From contig NZ_JAIGNJ010000004.1 of NCBI RefSeq assembly GCF_019711415.1, positions 62,001 through 126,000 of the forward strand: a DNA stretch of 64,000 bases, read 5' to 3'. This document shows positions 16,530-25,506 of the stretch, in pieces. Origin of the DNA: Qipengyuania vesicularis (GTDB lineage Bacteria > Pseudomonadota > Alphaproteobacteria > Sphingomonadales > Sphingomonadaceae). The position numbers were made by a program, and so were the translations under genes. The notes under the pieces are model-generated. The model searched no databases. It worked only from the letters and a program-made list of their open reading frames with translations, and was not told where the DNA came from. Within the stretch, counting starts at the first letter, position 1. Each line of letters starts with the position of its first letter.

Positions 16530-16955
16530 TCAGGCTGCGCGGGCGAGGGCCGGATTTGCGAGGTAGAGGGCGATGGTGTCGAGGAGATCGGATAGGTCGC
16601 GCGGCGCGATCGGCTTCTGCAGCAGGTGATTGGGTCGAACGTAATCGATCCGCGCGGCGAGGCGCGAGCTATCCCAGCCGGTGATGAGGATGGTCCTGAC
16701 ATCGGGGCATTGCTTCTGCGTGGCGGCGAGCAATTCGATGCCGTCGCGTTTCCCGTCCAGTGCATAGTCGAGCAGCAACACCTCGGGCGGATCCTCCCCC
16801 AGGCGGAGCAGCGCGTCGGCGACGTTCAGCGACTGCCAGATCACGTCATATCCCGCTGCTTGGGAAATCTCCCTCAGCAGGAAGGTGAGTATCTCGTCAT
16901 CCTCGACGATGGCGATACGTGGCTGTCCACGGTCAGATGACATGGTATTCGGCAT
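16530..16955 (-). CDS. Single-domain response regulator (CheY-like receiver)
   Basis: 141 residues forming one receiver domain with no output domain. It shows the acidic pair in RIAIVEDDE, the phospho-acceptor Asp in VLLLDYALDG, the Thr of LITGWD and the Lys of LLQKPIA. The partner kinase is unknown. The protein is clearly related to its neighbour at 17083-17529, so the pair looks like a tandem duplication that has diverged. I keep ATG 16955; ATG 16943 is also possible. Confidence 0.88.
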   Translation of the reverse strand: MPNTMSSDRGQPRIAIVEDDEILTFLLREISQAAGYDVIWQSLNVADALLRLGEDPPEVLLLDYALDGKRDGIELLAATQKQCPDVRTILITGWDSSRLAARIDYVRPNHLLQKPIAPRDLSDLLDTIALYLANPALARAA

Positions 16956-17082
16956 GGGCGACCCCCCGGAAGCTATGCCAACTGCTTAAGTGATCGAAGC
17001 TGCGGGCGCGCCTCCGGATGAATACCTAGGCGGGAACCAATATCGTCTTGGCACTCAACGATTTGGCTGCAACCCCAATTTG

Positions 17083-17529
17083 TCAGTGTGGCCGCCCAAC
17101 GGACGGTTCCGAAGGTGCGGAGGCTGCCGCTTCGGCAATCGAGTGTTCGGGCTGGGCAAAGGCGTGCTCAATGACTTCCTGCAGGACATGCGGGGCGACC
17201 GGCTTGCGCAGGATACGATCGGGCTGGGCTTCTCCCATCCGCGATGCGATATCGTTGATATCCCAGGCGGTGACCATGACGATGAAGACCGGGATGTCGC
17301 GGTCCCTGATCTCGGTGATCAGCTCCAGACCGTCGTGATCGCCCTCGAGCGCGAAGTCGAGCAGGAGGAAGTCAGGCTTCTCGCGCTCGACCAGTGCGAG
17401 CGCGCCATCGGCATCGCTTTCGCAGCCGACCACTTCGAAACCGCAGGATTTGCAGGATTCGTCGAGCATGAAGGCAAGGACGCTATCGTCCTCGACTATG
17501 GCAATGCGAGGTGTCCGCTCTTCATTCAT
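17083..17529 (-). CDS. Single-domain response regulator (CheY-like receiver)
   Basis: 148-residue receiver-only protein: RIAIVEDDSVLAF, phospho-acceptor Asp in FLLLDFALEG, Thr in VMVTAWD, Lys in RILRKPVAP, and a short low-complexity tail (EAAASAPSEPSVGRPH). GGAAAGGTTC just before ATG 17529 marks the start; an in-frame upstream extension to 17670 lacks family similarity. Located between ctrA and a paralogous receiver gene, all on the minus strand, but separated from ctrA by a strong terminator, so transcribed separately. Confidence 0.88.
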   Translation of the reverse strand: MNEERTPRIAIVEDDSVLAFMLDESCKSCGFEVVGCESDADGALALVEREKPDFLLLDFALEGDHDGLELITEIRDRDIPVFIVMVTAWDINDIASRMGEAQPDRILRKPVAPHVLQEVIEHAFAQPEHSIAEAAASAPSEPSVGRPH

Positions 17530-17705
17530 GAACCTTTCCTTCCGCCCTGATGGAAAAAACGGTCCCCTGCTTCGCCCGTTGGCGATCGCAAGCGATGCGA
17601 CAGCTACTAGACGAAACCCTGAATAACAGAGTGGTTCCCGGCGATCCATTGGCCCGGAAATGTTTTCCACTTATGATTCAAAAGGATGGTTGATTGTCTG
17701 CCAAG

Positions 17706-17736
17706 AAAAACGCCCGGAAGCCGAAGCTACCGGGCG
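17706..17736 (-). terminator. Rho-independent terminator of ctrA
   Basis: On the minus strand CGCCCGG (17736-17730) pairs with CCGGGCG (17717-17711), with a further AGC/GCT pair in the loop, and a run of five T (17710-17706) follows. It lies 32 bases after the ctrA stop. Confidence 0.85.
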
Positions 17737-17767
17737 TCTCGCTGTCCGTCCAAGAGGAAACTTGTAC

Positions 17768-18463
17768 TTAGGCGGCTTCCGCCTCTTCGCCCGGATCGCG
17801 CAGCACGTAACCACGGCCCCAGACGGTTTCGATGTAGTTTTCGCCGCCGCAAGCATGGCTCAATTTCTTGCGCAGCTTGCAGATGAAGACGTCGATAATC
17901 TTGAGTTCGGGTTCGTCCATGCCGCCATAGAGGTGGTTGAGGAACATTTCCTTGGTCAGCGTGGTGCCCTTGCGGAGACTGAGCAGTTCCAGCATCGCAT
18001 ATTCCTTGCCGGTGAGGTGGACGCGGGCGCCGTCGACTTCGACGGTTTTCGCATCGAGGTTCACGGCCAGCTTGCCGGTGCGGATGATCGACTGGCTGTG
18101 GCCCTTCGAGCGGCGCACCACGGCGTGGATGCGGGCGATCAGTTCTTCGCGGTGGAACGGCTTGGTGACGTAATCGTCTGCGCCGAAGCCGAAGCTGCGG
18201 ATCTTGCTGTCCATCTCGGCAACACCCGAGAGGATAAGAACCGGCGTCTGCACCTTGGCGACGCGCAGTTTCTTGAGCACGTCATAGCCGTGCATGTCAG
18301 GCAGGTTCAGGTCGAGCAGGATGATGTCGTAATCATACAGCTTGCCCAGATCCAAGCCCTCCTCGCCGAGGTCGGTCGAGTAGACGTTGAAGCCTTCGGT
18401 GGTGAGCATGAGCTCGATCGCTTTCGCGGTTGTCGGCTCGTCTTCGATCAGCAGTACACGCAT
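17768..18463 (-). CDS. ctrA: Cell-cycle response regulator CtrA
   Basis: OmpR/PhoB-type master regulator of cell cycle, motility and polarity in alphaproteobacteria; phosphorylated CtrA binds TTAA-N7-TTAA sites. The 231-residue protein aligns almost without gaps to Caulobacter CtrA as I recall it: MRVLLIEDE, phospho-acceptor Asp51 in [28 protein letters not shown], and the DNA-binding domain with [37 protein letters not shown] and [13 protein letters not shown]. It ends in Ala-Ala like proteolysed CtrA orthologues. The upstream region holds a GANTC site and a 7-bp hairpin. Confidence 0.97.
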   Translation of the reverse strand: MRVLLIEDEPTTAKAIELMLTTEGFNVYSTDLGEEGLDLGKLYDYDIILLDLNLPDMHGYDVLKKLRVAKVQTPVLILSGVAEMDSKIRSFGFGADDYVTKPFHREELIARIHAVVRRSKGHSQSIIRTGKLAVNLDAKTVEVDGARVHLTGKEYAMLELLSLRKGTTLTKEMFLNHLYGGMDEPELKIIDVFICKLRKKLSHACGGENYIETVWGRGYVLRDPGEEAEAA

Positions 18464-18496
18464 TGGGTCGTCCCCCTAGCCCTGGTATCCGAAATG

Positions 18497-18517
18497 CCTT
18501 TCCCCCCTGAGGAAAGG
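18497..18517 (-). promoter_or_regulatory. Inverted repeat in the ctrA leader
   Basis: CCTTTCC (18497-18503) and GGAAAGG (18511-18517) are perfect inverted repeats around seven bases, 34-54 bases upstream of the ctrA ATG. TTAA half-sites lie further up at 18530-18533 and 18559-18562, and a GANTC methylation site (GAGTC) at 18606-18610. The sites are seen; regulation by CtrA or CcrM is inferred from Caulobacter. Confidence 0.4.
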
Positions 18518-18665
18518 TGTTGTCCCTTGTTAACCACTAGGGGTGTGAACGGAAAAGGTTAATTTCCTGTAAACCCGAGGACTAAAGAGATGCGGAGCGC
18601 GCAGTGAGTCTTCGCTGCAACAGTTACGAGGCGGGGACAGGATTGGCGGGCGGGGCGTCAGTCGA

Positions 18666-20294
18666 TCAGTGCAGCGAGTGGTCCTGCAGGGTGTGGCTGC
18701 GACGGCTGTTTCCGATCGTGTCATCGGTCAATCCATACTGCTGCGACCAGCTGTCGAGAGGCCATGCCTCGTTCTGCGGGAGAACGGTTACGCTGCGCTC
18801 CCGGTTCAGCATGTCCATAAACTGGGAGGTGGTCATGCTGCTGCCATGCACGGCGAGGTAGTGATCGATCTCGCCAACGATACCCCGCGATCGCTGTTCG
18901 CTAAGCCAGCGATGAAAATGCCGGACCGGATATCCGCCTCCCTGCCGAGGTCCGTCGCCGCCGTATCCGATCCAGATGTCGGCCTGGAAAATAGCGCGAG
19001 CCGAAGGGACATAAGCGACGATCATGTTCTCCGTATGGGGCGCGGCGGCGTAGACGAGCGCCCGATAGGCCGTACCTCCGCTGTCGAGTGTCACGACCGG
19101 GCTGTCGAGGAATTCGAAACGTGCTTCGGATTGAGGCCCGATCCCGTCGACCGATCTCTGAAGCAACTGGCGGAGCTCGCCTTCCTTGTCGCGGGTGGTG
19201 AGAATGGTGGCGCCGACCTGCGTGTAATATTTGATCGCAATCGCGTGGTCGTCGTGATGATGCGTCGGAACGATGTAGCGAAGCGGCTCGCCATTCATAT
19301 GCGGCTTCATGGCCTCATGGGTCTCGCGCGCATAGCTGGGCATCCCCCCGGCTTCGGTCGCGACCCAGTATGCACCCGTGTCGACATAGAGAATGCGAGT
19401 GTCGCCATTGCCGGCTAGCCAGACGCCGTCTGCGATCCTGCGCGTCTGGATATCCCATCCCGATCCATCATAGCCGCTCGTGTCGGAGGCGAGGGCGAAA
19501 CCTGCGGGCACAGCCAAGTACTCGGGCCGCTCCGGCCCGCCAAAGGTGAGGGCTGCAAGCTGGTAGTCCCCGCTCGCAAGGCCGCTGCGAAAGTAGCGCG
19601 CCCTGCGATTGACCGGAATTCCGTCGCGCTCGAAATACTGGTCGTATATGCGCAGCGTGTCGTCCTCGACGCCCATCATGCTTGAGACGCCATTCCGCGC
19701 AACGGCATGAATGAGGCGCGTTTCCTTGTCGATGTAGATCGTCGCCGAAGCTGCGGGCATGACAAGAGTGTCGTACTCGACACCGTGAAGGACTGCGGCT
19801 TGCCCGCGCGAAATTTCGCTGTCGGGGTTCTCGACCAGATGGAGAACCCAGGCCCAGGCCTGACGCATGCGCAGGGCGTTGAAAGCACTTGCGTAGCCAT
19901 GCATCTCGGCCATACCGCCGGGCGTGTAGGTCCGCTCGATAGTATTGAGGGTGACCGCACCATCGCGACCATAGATGAGCCGGCTACCCATAGTCAGCCC
20001 GCCGGCCCAGGCGCTTATCCGGTCCTCGACGCCGATTTCCTGCGCTAGGTCCAGGTAAAGAAAAGTCCGTGTCGGAATGCGATCGTATGGCGGCTCGGTG
20101 TGCCGGCTCTGGAAGCGGGCATGAAAATATCCCACCCAGTCGATCTCGACCCGCTCGATATCGCGAAGCCTCTGTTCGCCCCCATAAGCTGTCGCCAATT
20201 CGGCAATGATCGCGACGCTCTGGTTTTCTTGGGCGCAGGCTTGCCCCGGGGAAACAAAGGCGACGAACAGGGCGACGATCATCGGAATTTTCAT
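18666..20294 (-). CDS. Secreted metallo-beta-lactamase-fold hydrolase
   Basis: 542-residue exported protein: signal peptide MKIPMIVALFVAFVSPGQACA, a roughly 270-residue N-terminal region with beta-rich segments (YGGEQRLRDIERVEIDWVG and so on), then an MBL domain with the zinc motif PTHHHDDH (about residue 345), and later metal-site candidates in AAPHTENMIV and AVHGSS. This two-part layout occurs in periplasmic MBL proteins of unknown substrate in Sphingomonadales. ATG 20294 follows GGAG by eight bases; the in-frame TTG 20300 is too close. It is divergent from an AraC-type regulator gene. Confidence 0.82.
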   Translation of the reverse strand: MKIPMIVALFVAFVSPGQACAQENQSVAIIAELATAYGGEQRLRDIERVEIDWVGYFHARFQSRHTEPPYDRIPTRTFLYLDLAQEIGVEDRISAWAGGLTMGSRLIYGRDGAVTLNTIERTYTPGGMAEMHGYASAFNALRMRQAWAWVLHLVENPDSEISRGQAAVLHGVEYDTLVMPAASATIYIDKETRLIHAVARNGVSSMMGVEDDTLRIYDQYFERDGIPVNRRARYFRSGLASGDYQLAALTFGGPERPEYLAVPAGFALASDTSGYDGSGWDIQTRRIADGVWLAGNGDTRILYVDTGAYWVATEAGGMPSYARETHEAMKPHMNGEPLRYIVPTHHHDDHAIAIKYYTQVGATILTTRDKEGELRQLLQRSVDGIGPQSEARFEFLDSPVVTLDSGGTAYRALVYAAAPHTENMIVAYVPSARAIFQADIWIGYGGDGPRQGGGYPVRHFHRWLSEQRSRGIVGEIDHYLAVHGSSMTTSQFMDMLNRERSVTVLPQNEAWPLDSWSQQYGLTDDTIGNSRRSHTLQDHSLH

Positions 20295-20413
20295 GGGCAA
20301 TGCTCCGGCACAAGGTGTTGCCCGCCCGCTGTCGTTTGCCTCCGGTCGAAAATCTTGAACGATCTGAACATTAGCGTTTGACCGGTTGGCGACCGCAGAT
20401 CAGCCTTGCCGAC

Positions 20414-21247
20414 ATGGCCGAGGATATATGCCCGAACTGCCAGTCCGACCGGTTCTTCGGCGAGGTGGCGCTCGCGCGCGAAATCGATGGCTATCGCATG
20501 GCGGAGGTCCATCACGCGCAGGCGCGCAAGATCCCGCGGCATGCCCATGGATCAGCCTTTGTCAGCATTCTTCTGACAGGCCGGTACCAGTCACGATTTG
20601 GTACCACTGAAATGGAATTTGATCCGGGATGCCCGGTCTTTCACGAAGAGGGCTTCGACCATGAGGACGCCATTGGCGCGGGCGGCGCGCGCTTTTTCTG
20701 TCTCGAGATCGATGCGGCGGAACTCGCCTCGCTCGAGGACGAGTGCTCCGGGCGGCCAGCTTCGACCACGCTCGACAAGCAGGCGGCCACAAACCTGCTC
20801 AGGCTCTTCCTATCGGCTCGGAAACAGGCCGATGACCTTACGATCGCAAGTCTCGCCGGAGAATTCCTGTCATCCTTGGGTGATGATGGGTCGTCCCCAC
20901 CTGACAACTCCCCATGGGTTGCGCGTGTGCGCGAGAGGCTGTGCGACCAGCCCGGTGCCAGGGCCAGCCTGACGGAGCTCGCCGCGATCGCCGGAGTCCA
21001 CCCGTGCCACCTCACCCGCAGTTTCCGGCAGCAATTCGGATGTAGCGTCGGGGACTATGCCAAGGCGCACAGGTTGGGAGTGGCGTGGTCATCGCTGGCG
21101 CGAGGGAAGATGGGTATCGCGGAGCTTGCCTATCATCTCGGATATGCCGACCAGTCCCATTTGACCCGCGAGTTTCGCGCGTATTTCGGCGAACCGCCAG
21201 GGCGCGTACGGCGGATACTAGAGTCAGCCAGCGCCGCAGCGCACTAG
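20414..21247 (+). CDS. AraC-family transcriptional regulator
   Basis: 277 residues. The N-terminal half (CPNCQSDRFFGEVALAREIDG, HAHGSAFVSILLTGRYQSRFG) resembles a small cupin-like sensing domain with a His-x-His pair; the C-terminal 100 residues contain the two helix-turn-helix units (LTELAAIAGVHPCHLTRSFRQQFG and GIAELAYHLGYADQSHLTREFRAYFGEPPG in outline), the second being the AraC signature. ATG 20414 is chosen; TTG 20378 would add 12 residues. Divergent with 119 bases from the MBL-fold gene, which is its most likely target. Confidence 0.88.
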   Translation: MAEDICPNCQSDRFFGEVALAREIDGYRMAEVHHAQARKIPRHAHGSAFVSILLTGRYQSRFGTTEMEFDPGCPVFHEEGFDHEDAIGAGGARFFCLEIDAAELASLEDECSGRPASTTLDKQAATNLLRLFLSARKQADDLTIASLAGEFLSSLGDDGSSPPDNSPWVARVRERLCDQPGARASLTELAAIAGVHPCHLTRSFRQQFGCSVGDYAKAHRLGVAWSSLARGKMGIAELAYHLGYADQSHLTREFRAYFGEPPGRVRRILESASAAAH

Positions 21248-21259
21248 ACGGACAAAGCT

Positions 21260-22717
21260 TCAGCCAAGCGATTGCAGCTTCTTTGCCCTGCGTCTCTGGG
21301 CGCTCGAGCCGATGCCGATCGCCTCGCGGTATTTCGCCACCGTGCGGCGGGCGAGATCGAAGCCTTCCTCGTTGAGCATGTCGGCGAGCTTCTGGTCGGA
21401 AAGGACCTTCTTGGGATCCTCCGCATCGCACAGTGCCTTGATCCGCGCCTTGATCGCTTCGCTGCTTGCACCCTCGCCATCAGCGGCGGCAACGCCGCTC
21501 GAGAAGAAGTACTTCATCTCGAAGGTGCCGCGCGGGCAGGAGAGATACTTGTTGCTGGTCACGCGGCTGACGGTGGATTCGTGCATCTCGATCCGCTCGG
21601 CCACCTCGCGGAGCGTCAGCGGGCGCATGGCCGAAACACCCTCTCGGAAAAATCCTTCCTGCAGGGTCACGATCTCGCTCGCGGTCTTGAGGATTGTCTT
21701 CTGCCGCTGGTCGAGCGCACGGATCAGCCAGTCGGCCTCGCCCAACTGCTCGTTGAGCCAGGCGCGCGAAGCCTTGTCGCGCGCGCCCGCTTCCAGTTCG
21801 ACGTAATATTCGCGGTTCACCACGAGGCGCGGCAGGCTGGACTCGTTGATCCGGATCGACCATCCGCCATCGCCTGACGGAGTGACGATAACGTCGGGCA
21901 CGACGGCCGCCTCGCTTTCACCGCCATAACGGCAACCGGGCTTGGGATCGTAGCTGCGCAGTTCGGCGAGCATGTCGGCAAAGTCTTCGTCATCGACGTC
22001 GCAGAGCCGCTTGAGGCGCGCGATGTCGCCACTCGCCAGCAGGTCGAGATTGTCGATCAGCCTGGCCATGCAGGGGTCGTAGCGATCGGCCTCCTTCGCT
22101 TGCAGCGCGAGACATTCCGACAGGCTGCGCGCGCCCACGCCGGTGGGTTCGAGCGACTGCACCAGGTCAAGCGCCCGTTCGACCTCCGCCAGCGGGGCGC
22201 CAAGCTCGCCTGCCAGGATGCGCAGCTCGGTATGCAGATAACCTGCTTCGTCGAGCTCATGCACGATGCGGCCGGCGATCAGCGCCTCGCGCGGATCGTG
22301 GGCGAGGGCGCCGATCTGCCCGGACAGGTGTTCGCCCAGGGCAGGTTCGTCGGAGGACCGGTTCTCAAGGTCAGGCAGGTCTTCCGAACCGAGGCCGCCG
22401 CTTCCCGCCTGCGCCCAGTCTCCCCGGTCGCCGGGCGAGGCTTCGGGATCGCGAGCATATTCGGCGATATCCAGCGCCGCATCGCCATCGAAATCGGGCG
22501 TGGCTTCATGCTCGGCTGGGGCGACTTCCGGAGCGTCCTCGCCTGCCTCGCGCCGCATCTCTCCCACTTCCAGGAGCGGGTTGCTCTCCAGTGCCTCGGC
22601 GACGAAGCTCTCGATCTCGAGATTGGACAGCGCCAGCAGCTTGATCGCCTGCTGGAGCTGCGGCGTCATCACCAGCGATTGTGTTTGCCGTAGGTCTAGC
22701 CTCGGACCGAGCGCCAT
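21260..22717 (-). CDS. rpoN: RNA polymerase sigma-54 factor
   Basis: Alternative sigma factor for -24/-12 promoters, needing enhancer-binding ATPases. The 485-residue protein has region I rich in Gln/Leu (LRQTQSLVMTPQLQQAIKLLALSNLEIESFV, pieces within residues 9-39), an acidic region II, core-binding and helix-turn-helix parts (TLREVAERIEMHESTVSRVTSNKY), and the RpoN box ARRTVAKYRE near residue 465. It follows lptB on the same strand with 27 bases between, the common lptB-rpoN order in proteobacteria. I did not find a convincing sigma-54 promoter within the window. Confidence 0.96.
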   Translation of the reverse strand: MALGPRLDLRQTQSLVMTPQLQQAIKLLALSNLEIESFVAEALESNPLLEVGEMRREAGEDAPEVAPAEHEATPDFDGDAALDIAEYARDPEASPGDRGDWAQAGSGGLGSEDLPDLENRSSDEPALGEHLSGQIGALAHDPREALIAGRIVHELDEAGYLHTELRILAGELGAPLAEVERALDLVQSLEPTGVGARSLSECLALQAKEADRYDPCMARLIDNLDLLASGDIARLKRLCDVDDEDFADMLAELRSYDPKPGCRYGGESEAAVVPDVIVTPSGDGGWSIRINESSLPRLVVNREYYVELEAGARDKASRAWLNEQLGEADWLIRALDQRQKTILKTASEIVTLQEGFFREGVSAMRPLTLREVAERIEMHESTVSRVTSNKYLSCPRGTFEMKYFFSSGVAAADGEGASSEAIKARIKALCDAEDPKKVLSDQKLADMLNEEGFDLARRTVAKYREAIGIGSSAQRRRAKKLQSLG

Positions 22718-22744
22718 TGATCTAACTCCGGGCGCGCGCCGTCA

Positions 22745-23542
22745 TCACAGCGTGAAATTCTCGCCGAGGTAGAGCCGCTTCACGTTCTCGTCGGCCACCA
22801 GCGCTTCGGGAGTGCCGGCGAAGAGCACCTGTCCGCCGTAGATGATGCAGGCGCGGTCGACGATCTCGAGCGTTTCACGCACGTTGTGATCGGTGATCAG
22901 CACGCCGATCCCGCGGGTCTTCAAATCCTTCACGAGGTCGCGAATGTCGCTGATCGAGAGCGGGTCGATGCCGGCGAAGGGTTCGTCGAGCAGCATTATG
23001 GAGGGTTTTGCCGCGAGAGCGCGGGCGATCTCGGCACGGCGTCGCTCACCACCCGACAGCGCCATGGCCGGGCTCTCACGCAGCCGGGTGAGTCCGAATT
23101 CGTCGAGCAGTCTGTCCAGTTCAGCGGCACGCGTGTCGTCGTCGGGCTCGACCATTTCGAGCACGCAATTGATGTTCTGTTCGACGGTCATCCCGCGAAA
23201 GATGCTGGTTTCCTGGGGCAGGTAGCCCAGGCCCAGGATCGCACGGCGATACATGGGCAGCTTGGTCACGTCCTCGCCGTCCATCAAGATGCGGCCGGCA
23301 TCGGGGCGCACAAGACCCATGATCGAATAGAAACAGGTCGTCTTGCCCGCACCATTGGGGCCGAGCAGCCCGAGCACCTCGCCCTTGCCGACAGTGAGCG
23401 AAATATCGGTCAGAACCTGCCGCTTGTCGTAGCTCTTGGCGATCGAAATAACTTCGAGCCCGCCCTGCGGGATCGGCGGGGCGGCATCATGAACCGCCTG
23501 GTTGTCGGCGCTGAGGAGGTCGTCGGCCATGGGCTGCGCCAT
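22745..23542 (-). CDS. lptB: LPS export ABC transporter ATP-binding protein LptB
   Basis: Cytoplasmic ATPase that drives LptFG extraction of lipopolysaccharide towards the outer membrane. 265 residues with Walker A GPNGAGKTT, the Q-loop in LPQETSIFRG, signature LSGGERRRAEIARAL, Walker B IMLLDEPFAGID and the switch His in TDHNV. The first 25 residues are a poorly conserved extension. ATG 23542 or 23530 could be used. No lptA or lptC is seen beside it; the upstream neighbour is divergent. Confidence 0.94.
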   Translation of the reverse strand: MAQPMADDLLSADNQAVHDAAPPIPQGGLEVISIAKSYDKRQVLTDISLTVGKGEVLGLLGPNGAGKTTCFYSIMGLVRPDAGRILMDGEDVTKLPMYRRAILGLGYLPQETSIFRGMTVEQNINCVLEMVEPDDDTRAAELDRLLDEFGLTRLRESPAMALSGGERRRAEIARALAAKPSIMLLDEPFAGIDPLSISDIRDLVKDLKTRGIGVLITDHNVRETLEIVDRACIIYGGQVLFAGTPEALVADENVKRLYLGENFTL

Positions 23543-23707
23543 AGCATGCGATGCCGCGAGGAAAACCCCCGAGGGGTGTCATATTCGTCGAATTGGCAAG
23601 ATTCGTGCATGAACGGGACGGGCCATGCGTTTCGCCGAGTGCGTCTTGCTATTGCGGGACAATTTTGAAACTATGCGTTCTGGAGAGTGTGTCTGGGGAG
23701 ACATCTG

Positions 23708-24091
23708 ATGGGCAAGGCAATCGAAGAGAGCCGCGAAGCAAGCGCAACCGGGAGCGCGCACGCGCGTGACTGGCGCAAGGCGATGAGCGACAATGTGGCG
23801 CTGGCGCTGATCGTCTATACCGGCCTGCAGATCTTCGTGACTGTCCATGCCCTCAAGGAGGGCACTTCTTCGACGCTTCCCTATTTTGCCCTGGTCGTGC
23901 TTGTCGCAGCGATCATTCCCGCCTGCCGCTGGTTCGAGAAGCGGTGGAAAGACCTCTCCGATGGCGAAGCGGCCGATGAAAGCCTGAAGACTGCGTTTCG
24001 TCGGGACCAGATGTTGCTGTGGCTCATCGCGATCGGGTTGCCCTTCCTGTTGACGGGTGTGTTCAAGGCGATGCTCGCAACCAGCGCCTGA
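23708..24091 (+). CDS. Hypothetical integral membrane protein
   Basis: 127 residues with a charged N-terminus (MGKAIEESREASATGSAHARDWRKAMSDN) and three predicted membrane helices: ALALIVYTGLQIFVTVHAL (residues 36-54), YFALVVLVAAIIPAC (residues 63-77) and LLWLIAIGLPFLLTGVFKAML near the end. A charged cytoplasmic loop (RWFEKRWKDLSDGEAADES) lies between the last two. No family is recognised. GGGGAG precedes ATG 23708 at a suitable distance. It is divergent from lptB and upstream of pmbA. Confidence 0.75.
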   Translation: MGKAIEESREASATGSAHARDWRKAMSDNVALALIVYTGLQIFVTVHALKEGTSSTLPYFALVVLVAAIIPACRWFEKRWKDLSDGEAADESLKTAFRRDQMLLWLIAIGLPFLLTGVFKAMLATSA

Positions 24092-24159
24092 CCCTTGCGC
24101 CGGGCGCGCGCACTCCCTAGCCGGACCCATCACCGGCCCTGCGGAGTATCTCTAAGAGA

Positions 24160-25506
24160 ATGATCGATAGTAAAACCGCGCTGGCGCGTTGCCAGGACCT
24201 TGTTGCGCTCGCCCAGTCGATGGGGGCCGATGCGGCGGATGCCGTGGCGCGCGCCAACTCTTCCGAAGCGGTCAGCATGCGCCTGGGGCAACTCGAGGAA
24301 GTCGAGCGGTCCGAAAGCGAGGAGATCGGCCTGCGGGTGTTCGTGGGCAAGCGTTCCGCATCGATCCACACCAGCGATTTCGGCGAAGATGGCTTGCGCG
24401 CACTTGCGCAGCGTGCGGTCGAGATGGCGGGCCATGCGCCCGAGGACAAGCACGCCGGCCTCGCGCCTGCCGAAGAGCAGTTTGCAGGCGAGCTGCCCGA
24501 CCTCGAACTGGACGATAGCACGCATCCCGATCCGGCCGCGCTACGAGAAGCCGCGCTGGCTACCGAAGAGGCTGCCCGGGCTGTCGAGGGCGTCACGAAC
24601 AGCAATGGCGGTACTGCCAGCGCAAGCCGTGCAGTCATGGCACTGGCGACATCGACCGGCTTCGCGCGCGGCTACTCGGGCAGCGGATTCTCGCTTTCGG
24701 CGAGCGTCCTTGCTGGCGAGGGCAGCTCGATGCAGACCGACTATGCCTCGCGCAGCGCGCGGTTTCGGGCCGATTTGCCGACGCCCGAGGAAGTGGGGGC
24801 AGAGGCCGGGCGCCGCGCCGTCGCGAAGGTCGATCCCGGCAGCTTGCCGAGCTCCAAGATGCCAATCGTCTTCGAACCGCGCGTCGGCAACGGGCTGGTC
24901 GGCCACCTGCTGGGCGCGATGTCGGGCCCGGCGATCGCACGCAAGGCCAGCTTCTTGCTGGGCCGTGAGGAAGAAGATCTGTTCGACCCGGCAATCCGGA
25001 TCGTCGAGCAACCACTCCGCAAACGCGGCCAGCGCTCGCGCCCATTCGATGGCGAAGGCGTGGCCTGCACCGACCGAATGCTGGTCGAGAACGGCCGGAT
25101 CACCGGCTGGCTCACCAATGTCTCTTCCGCCGACCAGCTCGGGCTGGGACTTACCGGCCACGCATCGCGCGGCAGCGGCGGCTCTCCCGGCGTAAGCGCA
25201 AGCAATGTCCATCTCGAACCCGGCGAGATCACGCCCGAGCAGCTGATGGCTGACATTACCGACGGGCTCTACGTAACCGGGCTGTTCGGGCAGGGGGTCA
25301 ATTCGGTCACAGGCGATTACAGCCGCGGGGCGACCGGCTTCCGCATCCGCAACGGCGAAATTGCCGAGCCGGTTGCCGAGATTACGATTGCAGGTAATCT
25401 CCTCGAGATGTTCCGCGCGCTGACCCCTGCCAACGATCTGGAGATGTACCGGGCCATCAACGTCCCGACCTTGCGCATCGACGGCATGACGGTGGCGGGC
25501 GAATGA
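24160..25506 (+). CDS. pmbA: TldE/PmbA family protein
   Basis: 448-residue partner of the TldD metalloprotease; the TldD/TldE heterodimer degrades unfolded peptides and matures microcin B17 or PQQ-like peptides in some species. Diagnostic stretches include ESEEIGLRVFVGKRSASIHTSDF in outline, the FEPRVGNGLVGHLLGAMSGPAIARKASFL region, SGGSPGVSASN-like SGGSPGVSASNVHLEPG, and GLFGQGVNSVTGDYSRGATGF. The HExxxH zinc motif of TldD is absent, as expected for TldE/PmbA. Its end overlaps the next gene's ATGA by 4 bases, so the two are coupled. Confidence 0.93.
   Translation: MIDSKTALARCQDLVALAQSMGADAADAVARANSSEAVSMRLGQLEEVERSESEEIGLRVFVGKRSASIHTSDFGEDGLRALAQRAVEMAGHAPEDKHAGLAPAEEQFAGELPDLELDDSTHPDPAALREAALATEEAARAVEGVTNSNGGTASASRAVMALATSTGFARGYSGSGFSLSASVLAGEGSSMQTDYASRSARFRADLPTPEEVGAEAGRRAVAKVDPGSLPSSKMPIVFEPRVGNGLVGHLLGAMSGPAIARKASFLLGREEEDLFDPAIRIVEQPLRKRGQRSRPFDGEGVACTDRMLVENGRITGWLTNVSSADQLGLGLTGHASRGSGGSPGVSASNVHLEPGEITPEQLMADITDGLYVTGLFGQGVNSVTGDYSRGATGFRIRNGEIAEPVAEITIAGNLLEMFRALTPANDLEMYRAINVPTLRIDGMTVAGE

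Noticed and set aside
17032..17062. Second possible EcfG promoter (GGAAC ... CGAT) upstream of the receiver genes
   Set aside because: The spacing is 21 bases, the -10 is CGAT rather than CGTT, and it points against the neighbouring gene.
17048..17068. Sigma-54 promoter resembling TTGGCAC...TTGGC
   Set aside because: The GG and GC elements are 14 bases apart instead of 10.
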